Below, one piece after another: positions 47,478 to 56,153 of a stretch of 64,000 bases of DNA. Made by a program: the position numbers and the translations under genes. The stretch is from Mesorhizobium huakuii (GTDB taxonomy: Bacteria; Pseudomonadota; Alphaproteobacteria; Rhizobiales; Rhizobiaceae). Every line of letters begins with the position of its first letter. The stretch's first letter is position 1. Location: assembly GCF_014189455.1 (NCBI RefSeq), contig NZ_CP050296.1, positions 1,054,001-1,118,000 of the forward strand, read 5' to 3'. The notes under the pieces were generated by a model. The model had not been told where the DNA came from. It searched no databases and was given only the letters and a program-made list of their open reading frames with translations.

Positions 47478-48518
47478 TCAGTAGATGCCCTCCATCAGGC
47501 CAAATACCATTCCAGCGGAAGCCGGACACAACACCACCCGCATTCCTCGCTCCAACGAACCCTCTTTGGTTGCCTCACACATAGCCGCAGGAATGGACGC
47601 TGATGCCAAGTTTCCGAATTTTCGAAATACTTTGTCATAAAGGCGGTCGCCAACGCCCAGTCTAGTCGCCATGATTTTCAGGGCCGACTCGCTGGAACTG
47701 TGTGGGAACCAGATGTCGATGCCAGAAACGTCGGGGTATGCCGCCTTTACAAAAGAGGTCATTTCCCTGCTCGCCGTCTGTGTAAGCTCTGAGCTGTAGG
47801 CAACCAGTTGATGGACGCCATTGGCTCCAACTTTTGTATCAGGCAAGCAGAAATCGCGAAAGCCGGGAAGTGGTAGATTGCAAAGCGATGCAAACTGAGG
47901 TCTGGTTCGAAAACGAAATTTCCAAGCATCTGGCGACAATGTAACGACGGTGGCAGTGGCTGCTTCGCCGATAGTTAGAGCTGGAAATGTATAAGCGATT
48001 TCAGCATCGGTCCGCATTTTGAAGATTTCGGGATATCCGTTTTCGTAGACGCTGAACTCAGCATTTACGATCAGGATCCTTGCGTATGATCGGGTCAGCA
48101 AAAAGCCTTGGGCAACCTGAAGCGCCCTTGCCCAACTCATGCACGCCTCCGTAATGTCGAAGGCGTCACATTCGATGCCAAGTGCAGAAACCAGGAACGT
48201 CGCGTTGGCCGGCTCCAGAAAGCCGCGCCCTATCCCGCAGTAGATGACCAGATCTATGTCCCGGGGCACCAGCCCAGCATCGGCGATGGCCGATCGAGCG
48301 GCATCACGCAACAGGTCAAAGGCTCTTTCCCCGGCACCCATGTCACGGACGTAACGCGACTGTGCGCCGGCTCTTCGGAACAGGCGCTCGATTTTCCGAC
48401 AATAAGACTCTAATTCTTCTCTATTTTGACTTTGATTGTAATCACGAATATATCTTAGTATATCCTCATTCGAGATCATTCGGGATGGAGTTCTAAACGC
48501 AATTGAATCAATACGCAT
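47478..48518 (-). CDS. 3-oxoacyl-ACP synthase III (FabH)-like protein
   Basis: This 346-residue thiolase-fold enzyme condenses an acyl-CoA/ACP with a malonyl-type unit or transfers an acyl group. The KAS III triad is complete: Cys126 in ITEACMSW, His273 in WFPHSSS and Asn303 in KFGNLAS. Overall sequence is divergent from housekeeping FabH (for example an Arg-rich ERLFRRAGAQSRYVRD segment). The 5' region is AT-rich, about 28 percent GC in 48421-48480, unlike its neighbours. It is first in a two-gene operon with a membrane protein. Product and role are unknown. Confidence 0.85.
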   Translation of the reverse strand: MRIDSIAFRTPSRMISNEDILRYIRDYNQSQNREELESYCRKIERLFRRAGAQSRYVRDMGAGERAFDLLRDAARSAIADAGLVPRDIDLVIYCGIGRGFLEPANATFLVSALGIECDAFDITEACMSWARALQVAQGFLLTRSYARILIVNAEFSVYENGYPEIFKMRTDAEIAYTFPALTIGEAATATVVTLSPDAWKFRFRTRPQFASLCNLPLPGFRDFCLPDTKVGANGVHQLVAYSSELTQTASREMTSFVKAAYPDVSGIDIWFPHSSSESALKIMATRLGVGDRLYDKVFRKFGNLASASIPAAMCEATKEGSLERGMRVVLCPASAGMVFGLMEGIY

Positions 48519-48769
48519 TCCGGCACCCCGAGCACGTCAGGTAGCCGTATTTTTCACCTCGATCTTGATTGCTTCCCGATTCGGTCATTAGCCCCGCCGG
48601 TAGCTCGTCTGAAAAACGACAATGAGAAAGGCCGGAAATTATCTCAATTTCGACGATGGCGCACCCTTTAATCCGGTTCGATCCTGCAGCCGGAGTGGAG
48701 CGTGACGGCGGAGATCTGCTCCGCACGAGGGGCGGCTGGCCGCATAACATATGGTTGCATCGACTTTTG

Positions 48770-49120
48770 CTAGTTTGCGCGCGAGATGTGCGCTGCCAGG
48801 TCGAGGCAACGGCAGGCATAACCCCATTCGTTGTCGTACCAGGCAACGAGCTTGGTCAACCCGCCCTCGGTCTGCATGCCGGCCAGCCCGCCGAAGATCG
48901 AGGAATGCGGGTTGCCGCGCAGGTCGGTCGAGACCACAGGCTCGTCGCAATAGGCGAGGATGCCGTCCATCGCATCTGCCGCCTGCGTGCGGAGCATCGT
49001 GCAGATGTCCTTGTAGGACACGTTTTCTCTGAACCGGCAGGTGAGATCGATCATCGATACATCAGACACCGGCACGCGCACCGCCATGCCGTTGATCCGT
49101 CCTTTCAGTTCGGGCACCAA
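48770..49120 (-). pseudogene. gap: Remnant of glyceraldehyde-3-phosphate dehydrogenase C-terminal domain
   Basis: About 115 codons match the GAPDH catalytic domain end: LVPELKGRINGMAVRVPVSD, DGILAYCDEPVVSTDLRGNP, then LVAWYDNEWGYACRCLDLAA. The NAD-binding domain and the active-site Cys region are gone; upstream sequence is unrelated and on the other strand codes for a TetR fragment. It is a decayed piece, not a working gene. Confidence 0.8.
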
Positions 49121-49125
49121 TCGGT

Positions 49126-49329
49126 GCCGAGCTGTTTGCCGCTCTCGGACGCACGGACGCGCGCTTCCGCGATCAGATCGCGGCCGCCTCTGATGATAAT
49201 CAGTTGCCGCACGCGACCAACATCGATGCCGTCGCCGAAATGCTCGCCGCATTGCAGCATAGCCTTGCGCAGCGCGCCCGCAACAGTGTTGCGCTGATCC
49301 TCAGGGCTGCGGGCGCTGCTCGCGATTGA
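49126..49329 (+). pseudogene. Remnant of a TetR/AcrR regulator C-terminus
   Basis: About 67 in-frame codons read AELFAALGRTDARFRDQIAA, NIDAVAEMLAALQHSLAQRA and end LRAAGAARD with stop at 49327-49329, resembling the ligand-domain end of AcrR-type TetR proteins. No HTH is present. It abuts the gap remnant, so the junction at about 49120 is a rearrangement point. Confidence 0.5.
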
Positions 49330-49342
49330 ACAGGCTCTGAGC

Positions 49343-49642
49343 CTATCCGATGAAATGCCTGAACAGACCCGCCGAAGCGACCCCGATCAGCACTGTGGGC
49401 AGCATGGAAAGCCGTGTCGCCGCGATAAAGGTGATGGCCAGCGCCAGGAGATCGGCGGGATTTCGCGACACGAAGGCCGGTGCGATGACCGAGATCAGCA
49501 CGCAGCCCGGTGCGGCCTCCATCACCGCCGTGGCACGCGCACTGAGCACGCGGTTGCGCAGCACGATATAGCCGCCGATCCGCGTGAGGTAGGTAACGCC
49601 GGCCATCAGCACGATGGTGAGAAGGGTTGCCATGTCGATCAT
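49343..49642 (-). CDS. azlD: AzlD-family branched-chain amino acid exporter subunit
   Basis: This 99-residue small membrane protein has about four helices (TLLTIVLMAGVTYLTRIGGY, MEAAPGCVLISVIAPAFV, LSMLPTVLIGVASAGLF). AzlD partners AzlC in exporting branched-chain amino acids or analogues. ATG 49642 overlaps the azlC stop by four bases (ATGA). Confidence 0.92.
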   Translation of the reverse strand: MIDMATLLTIVLMAGVTYLTRIGGYIVLRNRVLSARATAVMEAAPGCVLISVIAPAFVSRNPADLLALAITFIAATRLSMLPTVLIGVASAGLFRHFIG

Positions 49643-50379
49643 GCGTCACCTGCCATCAGCCAGGCAGCGGCGAGCCCCGACACCGCGCCCGCCGCGACAT
49701 ACCACGCACCGGGAATGAAGAGATAGACGAGGGCCGCGACAACCAGGCTGACCAGCCAGGGCCGCGCCGCCGCCACGCTCTTCCACATGCCGCGCATCAG
49801 CACCAGGAAGACAGCCGGAAACGCCATGTCGAAGCCATAGGTTTCGACATGGCCGAGCATCGGGCCAAGCAGCGCGCCCGCCGCCGTGAAGCCCACCCAG
49901 GCCAGATACATCGCCAGGGCCGCGCCCATATAGTAGCGCGGGCTGAAGGCAGGGGTGATGCCGGCGCTGGCGCGCTGTTTGGCATCGGCCAGACCGAGCG
50001 CCCAGCTTTCGTCGCAGAGGAAGAACAGGGCCGGAAACACCTTGCGCTGCGGCAAATGCCCCAGGAATGGCGCCAGGGCTGCCCCCATCAGGAAGTGACG
50101 GCTGTTGACCAGGAAGGTAATGGCGGCGATGAGCGCGATGTGCGGCGGCGAGGTCCAAAGCTGGATGGCCGCGAATTCCGAGCCGCCGGCGAAATTCAAT
50201 CCGGTCATCAGAGGCAGTTCGACAGCGCTGAGACCTTTCTGCGTCGCCTGCGCGCCCAGCACCAGCGCATAGGGGATGGTGCCGAGCAGCACCGGCAGGC
50301 ACGACATGACCCCGCGCCGGAACTCCGAACCCGATCCGCCGTCGATCGCCTCGGGCAATGTTGCTTCAGAAACGCTCAT
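49639..50379 (-). CDS. azlC: AzlC-family branched-chain amino acid exporter subunit
   Basis: This 246-residue permease of the LIV-E family has FRRGVMSCLPVLLGTIPYAL near the N-terminus, LNFAGGSEFAAIQLW and LVNSRHFLMGAALAPFLGHL, all characteristic. It forms the exporter with AzlD. It is divergent from an Lrp regulator, with a perfect palindrome between, the standard layout for Lrp-controlled azlCD. Confidence 0.94.
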   Translation of the reverse strand: MSVSEATLPEAIDGGSGSEFRRGVMSCLPVLLGTIPYALVLGAQATQKGLSAVELPLMTGLNFAGGSEFAAIQLWTSPPHIALIAAITFLVNSRHFLMGAALAPFLGHLPQRKVFPALFFLCDESWALGLADAKQRASAGITPAFSPRYYMGAALAMYLAWVGFTAAGALLGPMLGHVETYGFDMAFPAVFLVLMRGMWKSVAAARPWLVSLVVAALVYLFIPGAWYVAAGAVSGLAAAWLMAGDA

Positions 50380-50463
50380 GATTTTCCACAGGCTGGCCTC
50401 GCGGCCACCGTTTCCGGTTGGGCTTCAGATGGTGATGGTGTCGACGCAACCATATAAAGATGG

Positions 50464-50484
50464 CTTCGCAATTTGGTTGCGAAG
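50464..50484. promoter_or_regulatory. Palindrome in the azlC/lrp divergent promoter, putative Lrp operator
   Basis: CTTCGCAA (50464-50471) and TTGCGAAG (50477-50484) form a perfect 8-bp inverted repeat around TTTGG. It lies 85 bases before azlC and 68 before the lrp-type gene. Confidence 0.6.
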
Positions 50485-50551
50485 ATTGTTGTCTTCGCCC
50501 TTATTTTGGCATTCAATGCCGCGATTCATTGAAGATATGGAATTCGTAGCC

Positions 50552-51010
50552 ATGAAGCTCGATGACATCGACAGGCGTATCCTGCGGGCGCTGCAACGTG
50601 ACGGCCGCATGGCCAACAACGATCTGGCCAATGAGGTCGGCCTGTCGCCCTCGCCTTGCCTGCGGCGCGTGAAGCTTCTGGAGGAGGCCGGCGTCATCGA
50701 CCGCTACGTCGCCGTGCTCAACCCGGCCAGCATCGGCAAGGGCCTCACCTTCTTCACCCGCATCTGGCTGAAGACGCAGGACGAGGACACGGTCCAGCAC
50801 TTCGCCACCGAAGTGGCCAAGCTGCCGCAGGTCATGGAATGCTACCTGATGCTCGGCGACTGCGATGCCTTGGTGCGCGTGGTGGCGGCCGATCTCAACG
50901 ACTATCGCCGCTTCCAGTCGGAGCATCTGAGCCGCATCAAGGGCGTCCAGAACGTCAAGACCGACGTGCCGAGCTGGACGATCAAATACACATCGGAACT
51001 GCCGATCTGA
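50552..51010 (+). CDS. Lrp/AsnC family transcriptional regulator
   Basis: This 152-residue regulator has an N-terminal HTH (MKLDDIDRRILRALQRDGRM, VGLSPSPCLRRVKLLEEAGV) and a RAM domain (VMECYLMLGDCDALVRVVAA). ATG 50552 fits the family start; ATG 50537 is an alternative. It is divergent from azlCD and probably activates export when amino acid levels rise. Confidence 0.94.
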   Translation: MKLDDIDRRILRALQRDGRMANNDLANEVGLSPSPCLRRVKLLEEAGVIDRYVAVLNPASIGKGLTFFTRIWLKTQDEDTVQHFATEVAKLPQVMECYLMLGDCDALVRVVAADLNDYRRFQSEHLSRIKGVQNVKTDVPSWTIKYTSELPI

Positions 51011-51159
51011 CTGGCGCCCGCACGGCGATCCGGCCGGTCGGAAACGGCGTCGTTTCAGACTGGATAAAAAATGCAACCGGATTGTAGGATCGGCCTCCGT
51101 GCCAGCGTCCTTCGGACGCAAGCGGCGCTGAGCGCTGCACTCTGGCATGGGAGATTTGC

Positions 51160-52361
51160 ATGAACCTTTCCTATCGTTGGGTCATCGTCGCCGCTGGTGC
51201 GCTGATGTCCTGTGTCGCCATCGGCACGATGTTTTCGCTGGCGATTTTCCTCGAACCGATGGCGCTCGACACGCAGTGGTCGCGCGCCGGTATTTCGAGC
51301 GCCATGACGCTCAACTTCCTGATCATGGGCCTCGGCGGCTTCGCCTGGGGCGCCCTCTCCGATCGTTTTGGCGCCCGCATCGTGGTCACGATCGGTGCCG
51401 TGCTGCTCGGCCTGGCACTTGTGGTGGCGAGCCGCGCCGGCTCGCTGCTGACCTTCCAGATCAGCTATGGCGTGCTCGTCGGGCTTGCCGCCAGCGCCTT
51501 CTTCGCGCCGATGATCGCGTTGACCACGGCCTGGTTCGACACCCACCGCGCCTTGCGGTTTCGCTGGTCTCGGCCGGCATGGGCGTCGCCCCGATGACGA
51601 TCTCGCCTTTCGCCCGCTGGCTGATCTCGGCCTATGAATGGCGCACCGCCATGTTCGACATCGGCATTATGGCCTGGGTGCTGTTGCTGCCGGCGGTGCT
51701 GCTGGTACGCCAGCCGCCAAAGCCTGCTGTTGCCGATGCGGCCTCCGCGCCGGTCGCCGATGGTGCGGGCATGAGCGTCGGCCAGGCGCTGCGTTCGCCG
51801 CAATTCATCGTGCTGGGTCTGACCTTCTTCGCCTGTTGTGCCGCCCATTCCGGGCCGATCTTCCATATGGTCAGCTACGCCATGCTGTGCGGCGTCGCCC
51901 CCATGGCGGCGGTCACGATCTACAGCGTCGAGGGTCTCGCCGGCTTAGGCGGCAGGCTTCTCTACGGCGTTCTGGCCGACCGGCTCGGCGTCAAGCCGGT
52001 GCTGATCGCAGGCCTGGCGATCCAGGCGGTCGTCATTGCCGCCTATCTCTCGGTCAGCCAGCTCGATCAGTTCTATGTGTTGGCCGTCATCTTCGGCGCC
52101 ACCTATGGCGGCGTCATGCCGCTCTACGCGGTGCTGGCGCGCGAATATTTCGGCCAGCGCATCCTCGGCGCCGTGTTCGGCGCCGCCACCATGGCATCCA
52201 GCCTCGGCATGGCCTTGGGACCGCTCGCCGGCGGCATGGTGTTCGACGCCTATGCCAGCTACCACTGGCTGTTCATCGGCTCGGCCCTTATCGGCCTCGG
52301 CGCGGTGGGCATTGCAATCGCCTTCCCGCCGCTGCCGCGACGGGAATTGCAGATGGCCTAG
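51160..52361 (+). CDS. MFS transporter, oxalate:formate antiporter-like (one frameshift)
   Basis: This protein, 400 residues when restored, has twelve helices. Landmarks are GGFAWGALSDRFGARIVVTI (loop 2-3), YGVLVGLAASAFFAPMIALT, and in the second half YGVLADRLGVKPVLIAGLAI and YGGVMPLYAVLAREYFGQRI. The frame breaks at 51551-51552: one C is missing from the C-run, and adding it restores HRALAVSLVSAGMGVAP. The type is a monocarboxylate-type MFS carrier; substrate unknown. Confidence 0.87.
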
Positions 52362-52414
52362 AACAACTGGACGGGCGCTGGTGATAGTCCCTCAGCGCCC
52401 GCCATTGTCGAAGC

Positions 52415-53548
52415 TCAATGCCCGAACCAGCGGGCCTTGCGGCTGGAGCCGAAATTCACCTTGTCGACCCGCAAAGCCTCCGATGGTTCGTAGAAAGCAC
52501 CGGTGGGTTTTGGGCCGGAGAAGAAATCCACATCCACCCTGGCGATCCGGTTGGCACCGAACTCGATGTAGCAGGATCCCGCGCCCGGGTTCCTTGCCGT
52601 CGGTTCCTCATGGCGGAGCCTGGCGATCAAGTTCGCCGCAACGGTGCGTGCGGCGCCCTCGGCAAAGACGCCCGCCTTCGGCGCGCCCGTATTGGCCAGA
52701 TCGCCCAACGCGTAGACGCCGGGAAAGCGGGTTTCGAGTGTGCGCGGATCGATGGTGACCCAGCCGCCCTCGGTGATGCCGGCCTCGACGACGACATCGG
52801 GCGCGCGGTTCCGGGGCACGCCCAGGAACAGATCGCAGGGCAGTTCGCCGCCATTGTCGAGCGTCACAGCCTTGCGGCCCTCGTCCACGGAAACCACGCG
52901 GGTGCTGGGGATGAAGGTGATGCCGCGCTCGGCGAAGGCGGCCAGAAGCGCCTTCGACGTTTCGGGAGAAGGCGGCACCGGGCTCGACATCGCGTTAACA
53001 TAGGTGATCTGGCAGTCGCCCCGGACGCCCCTCTCGGTCAGGTAGTCATGCAGCATCAAGGCGCATTCGCTGGGCGCAGGCGGGCATTTGTAGGGCGCGC
53101 CGCAGACACCGATCACGGCATGGCCGCGGGTGAAACCGGGCAGTACCTTCGCCATATGGGCGGCGCCCGGAACCGAGTAGAATTCGTTGCGGCCGAGCGT
53201 GATGCCGGGTGTGCCCGAGACGTCATAGTCGGCGCCGAGAGCGATCACCAATATGTCCGCCTCGTGCACACCCTTGTCCGTCGTCACGCGCCGCCGTTCC
53301 GGGTCGATGGCGGTGACGGTCTCGCGCTTCAACGTGACGCCGGCCTTGGCATAGTCGGCGTAAGGCAGCCGCACAGCCGCTTCGGTTGCGCGGCCGAACA
53401 TCAGATCAAGCTTGGCAAAGCCGAACACGAAGGAATCCGACTTGTCGATCAGGGTGACAGCAATACTGTCACCCAAAGCTTCGGACAAGGACGTGCTGAG
53501 CTCTAGCCCGCCGAAACCGGCGCCAAGGATAAGGATACGGGTTTTCAT
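52415..53548 (-). CDS. Sulfide:quinone reductase-like FAD/NAD(P) oxidoreductase
   Basis: This 377-residue flavoprotein has the FAD motif ILILGAGFGGLELSTSLSEA (residues 5-24), a second GVCGAPYKCPPAPSECALML segment with three Cys, and VYALGDLANTGAPKAGVFAE near the end. The domain order matches SQR and related type II NADH dehydrogenases; the Cys spacing could serve sulfur chemistry. It is in operon with a 1-Cys peroxiredoxin 38 bases upstream, which suggests a role in sulfide or peroxide detoxification. Confidence 0.87.
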   Translation of the reverse strand: MKTRILILGAGFGGLELSTSLSEALGDSIAVTLIDKSDSFVFGFAKLDLMFGRATEAAVRLPYADYAKAGVTLKRETVTAIDPERRRVTTDKGVHEADILVIALGADYDVSGTPGITLGRNEFYSVPGAAHMAKVLPGFTRGHAVIGVCGAPYKCPPAPSECALMLHDYLTERGVRGDCQITYVNAMSSPVPPSPETSKALLAAFAERGITFIPSTRVVSVDEGRKAVTLDNGGELPCDLFLGVPRNRAPDVVVEAGITEGGWVTIDPRTLETRFPGVYALGDLANTGAPKAGVFAEGAARTVAANLIARLRHEEPTARNPGAGSCYIEFGANRIARVDVDFFSGPKPTGAFYEPSEALRVDKVNFGSSRKARWFGH

Positions 53549-53586
53549 GCTGTCACCTCCTGTTGCCGGGTGCCCCTTGGGAAGGC

Positions 53587-54255
53587 TCAGGCGTTGCTGT
53601 GCGGCTGCGGGACGATGCGGATATAGGGCTTGGGCTGCTTCCAGCCATCGGGGTACAGGACCTTGGCTTCGTCGTTCGAAACCGAACCCGCGATGATCAC
53701 CTCGTCGCCCTGCCGCCAGTTCACCGGCGTGGCGACGCGATGCCTGGCGGTCAGCTGCATGGAGTCCACCACGCGCAGGATCTCGTCGAAGTTTCGCCCG
53801 GTGGTCATCGGATAGGCGATCATCAGCTTGATCTTCTTGTCGGGACCGATGACGTAGACATGGCGCACCGTCTGGTTGTCGGCTGCCGTGCGCCCCTCGG
53901 CACTGTCGCCGGCCGTGGCGGGCAGCATGTCGTACAGCTTGGCAATGGCCAGCATCGGGTCGCCGATCATCGGGAAATTCGGCGCGTGTCCCTGGGTCTC
54001 GGCAATGTCATCAGCCCATCCGGCATGACGCTCGACCGGATCGACGGAAAGCCCGATGATCTTGACGCCACGCTTGTCGAACTCGGGCTTCAGCTTGGCC
54101 ATGTAGCCGAGTTCAGTGGTGCAGACGGGGGTAAAATCCTTGGGATGGGAAAACAGGATGCCCCATGAATTGCCCAGCCAGTCGTGGAAGCTGATTGGGC
54201 CGTGGGTGGTTTCGGCGGTGAAGTCAGGCGCCATGTCGGCGATACGAAGAGACAT
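53587..54255 (-). CDS. 1-Cys peroxiredoxin (Prx6 type)
   Basis: This 222-residue thiol peroxidase has the peroxidatic Cys45 in DFTPVCTTELG, the catalytic Arg within RHVYVIGPDKKIKLM, and the long C-terminal domain of Prx6 enzymes (TPVNWRQGDEVIIAG, KQPKPYIRIVPQP). It reduces peroxides in the cytoplasm. It lies upstream of the SQR-like gene on the same strand and divergent from a BTAD regulator. Confidence 0.94.
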   Translation of the reverse strand: MSLRIADMAPDFTAETTHGPISFHDWLGNSWGILFSHPKDFTPVCTTELGYMAKLKPEFDKRGVKIIGLSVDPVERHAGWADDIAETQGHAPNFPMIGDPMLAIAKLYDMLPATAGDSAEGRTAADNQTVRHVYVIGPDKKIKLMIAYPMTTGRNFDEILRVVDSMQLTARHRVATPVNWRQGDEVIIAGSVSNDEAKVLYPDGWKQPKPYIRIVPQPHSNA

Positions 54256-54362
54256 TTGATCCTCCTGTGAGCGGTCGGAATTGACTACGGGTGCAGCTTA
54301 GGCAACCTATGTTCCGCCAGCGTTCCCCGCTCCACAGGTGCTTGTGACGGCCGATTTCGGGC

Positions 54363-56102
54363 ATGCGGGCCTCGCATCCTGAAAGGACCTTTCGATTGCG
54401 TGTCCGAATTCAATTGCTTGGCGGGTTCAGCGTCAGTCTGGACGATCAGCTCATCCCGGCCACGGCGTGGCGGCGGGACCGTGGCGCGGCACTGGTGAAG
54501 CTGTTGGCCGTCACCCGCTCGCACCGCATTCACCGCGAACAGGTGATGGAGGCCTTTTGGCCCGATCTCGATCCGGAGGCCGCCGGTGCCAACCTGCGCA
54601 AGGCCATTCATTTTGCCCGCCGCGCGCTTGGCGCCAATGACCTTATCGAGCAGACGGCCGATGTCATCGCGCTCGCCCCCGCTGGCGATCTCGAAATCGA
54701 CGTCGACGCGTTCGAGGCCGCCGCCAGGCTTGCCTTGCGCGGGCAAGATCCCGCCGCCTGTGAGGCGGCCGCCGATCTCTACAGGGGAGACCTGCTGCCG
54801 GACGATCCCTATGTCGACTGGTTCGAAACGCCCCGCCAGGCCCTGCGGCAGCGCTATGCCGAGGTGCTGCGGGCCGGCAAGCTGTGGCAGCGCCTGATCG
54901 CGCTGGACCCGGCCGACGAGCAGGCGCAATGCGCCCTGATGCAGGCGGCGCTCGACGCCGGCAACCGGGCCGAGGCGATCCGGCTGTTCAATCAGCTCAG
55001 CCAAAACCTGCGCATCGATCTTGGCGTCGGCCCGGGCGCCGAAACCGTGAAGCTCTACGAAAAGGCGCTGGCGGTGCCCTCTATCGACCCCGTCGGCTTG
55101 AGCGACCGCATCCGCGCCTCGCTGGCCTGGGGCTTGCTGCATCTGCAAAGCGGCGACTTCGCCAGGGCGGGCCAGGTTGGCCGGGAAACCCGCGATCTGG
55201 CGATGGGCGCGGGGTTGGCCCGCGAGGTTGGCGAGGCCAGCGCCCTGATCGGCCTGGTGGCCCACATGCAGGGCCAGTGGCGCGAGCTGTTCAGGGCGGA
55301 GTTCATCGAATGGGTCCGCTCCAAGCCAGCCTTCGTCTCCAACGTTTTTGACGGGCATCTGTGCCTGGCCGAATTCTGCCTCTGCAGTGCCAAGGGCCAC
55401 CACGACATCGCCGCCTCGGCCCGGGAGCTCCTGTCGGTGGCCGAGGGCGCCGGCTCGGTCGCCGGGCGCGGCCTTGCCTCGCTCGTGCTGGGCGAAGCAG
55501 CGCTCTTCTCGGGCCAGTTGGCCGAGGCCGAACGCATGTTGACCGAAGCCGAAAGACTCTACGCGCAGGTGGGAGCCGTGGCCGGCCGCGTACTGGCGCT
55601 GCAGCGCCTGACGGAACTCGCGCTTGCCAGACGCCAGAAATGGCAGGCGGGACGGTTGATCCACCGCGCCACCACCCTTGCCCATTCTTCCTGGCTGGCG
55701 CCACATTTGCTGATCAGCCTGAAGGGTCTCGAGGTGCGGGCCGCCACCACCTCCGAGAGGATCGCCGAGACCATTCGCGAAGGTGACCGCATGCTGTCAT
55801 CGGGCTGCAATTGCCAGCCTTGCTCGATGACCTTCCGTACCGCGGCTGCCGTTGCCCTGGCCGAGGCGGGTGAGATCGAGCAGGTCAACCGCCGGCTCGA
55901 CGAGGCTGAGCGGGTCGCCGGCATGTGGAATGGCGGCCCCTGGGTGGCGGCCGTGTGGGAGGCGCGCGGCGTGCAGCGCCGGGCCGAGCGTAACGAAACC
56001 CGGGCCGTGGCGGCGTTCGAGGAAGCAGCCACGCGCTTTGCCGCGCTTGGCAGACCGATCGACGAGGTGCGCTGTCGGGCACGGATGGCAGATCTGGGCT
56101 AG
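54363..56102 (+). CDS. BTAD/SARP-like transcriptional regulator with TPR-like C-terminus
   Basis: This 579-residue regulator has an OmpR-like winged-helix region (VRIQLLGGFSVSLDD to HREQVMEAFWPDLDPEAAGA), a bacterial transcriptional activator domain (DLEIDVDAFEAAARLALRGQ, YRGDLLPDDPYVDWFETPRQ, AETVKLYEKAL) and about 300 residues of helical repeats without an NB-ARC ATPase. BTAD proteins are common in actinomycetes and less so here. It is divergent from the peroxiredoxin-SQR operon, its likely target. The start could be ATG 54363 or TTG 54396. Confidence 0.85.
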   Translation: MRASHPERTFRLRVRIQLLGGFSVSLDDQLIPATAWRRDRGAALVKLLAVTRSHRIHREQVMEAFWPDLDPEAAGANLRKAIHFARRALGANDLIEQTADVIALAPAGDLEIDVDAFEAAARLALRGQDPAACEAAADLYRGDLLPDDPYVDWFETPRQALRQRYAEVLRAGKLWQRLIALDPADEQAQCALMQAALDAGNRAEAIRLFNQLSQNLRIDLGVGPGAETVKLYEKALAVPSIDPVGLSDRIRASLAWGLLHLQSGDFARAGQVGRETRDLAMGAGLAREVGEASALIGLVAHMQGQWRELFRAEFIEWVRSKPAFVSNVFDGHLCLAEFCLCSAKGHHDIAASARELLSVAEGAGSVAGRGLASLVLGEAALFSGQLAEAERMLTEAERLYAQVGAVAGRVLALQRLTELALARRQKWQAGRLIHRATTLAHSSWLAPHLLISLKGLEVRAATTSERIAETIREGDRMLSSGCNCQPCSMTFRTAAAVALAEAGEIEQVNRRLDEAERVAGMWNGGPWVAAVWEARGVQRRAERNETRAVAAFEEAATRFAALGRPIDEVRCRARMADLG

Positions 56103-56153
56103 CACCGCCCAAGAGCACGAGTTCAGCTTAAAAAAACGAATAGTCCCAGTTTC

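Noticed and set aside
48656..49297. Forward 213-codon frame across the remnant region
   Set aside because: It is the antisense of the gap remnant; only the separate frame ending at 49329 resembles a TetR fragment.
54285..55706. 473-codon reverse frame opposite the BTAD regulator
   Set aside because: No start site or domain; sense frame has BTAD motifs along its length.
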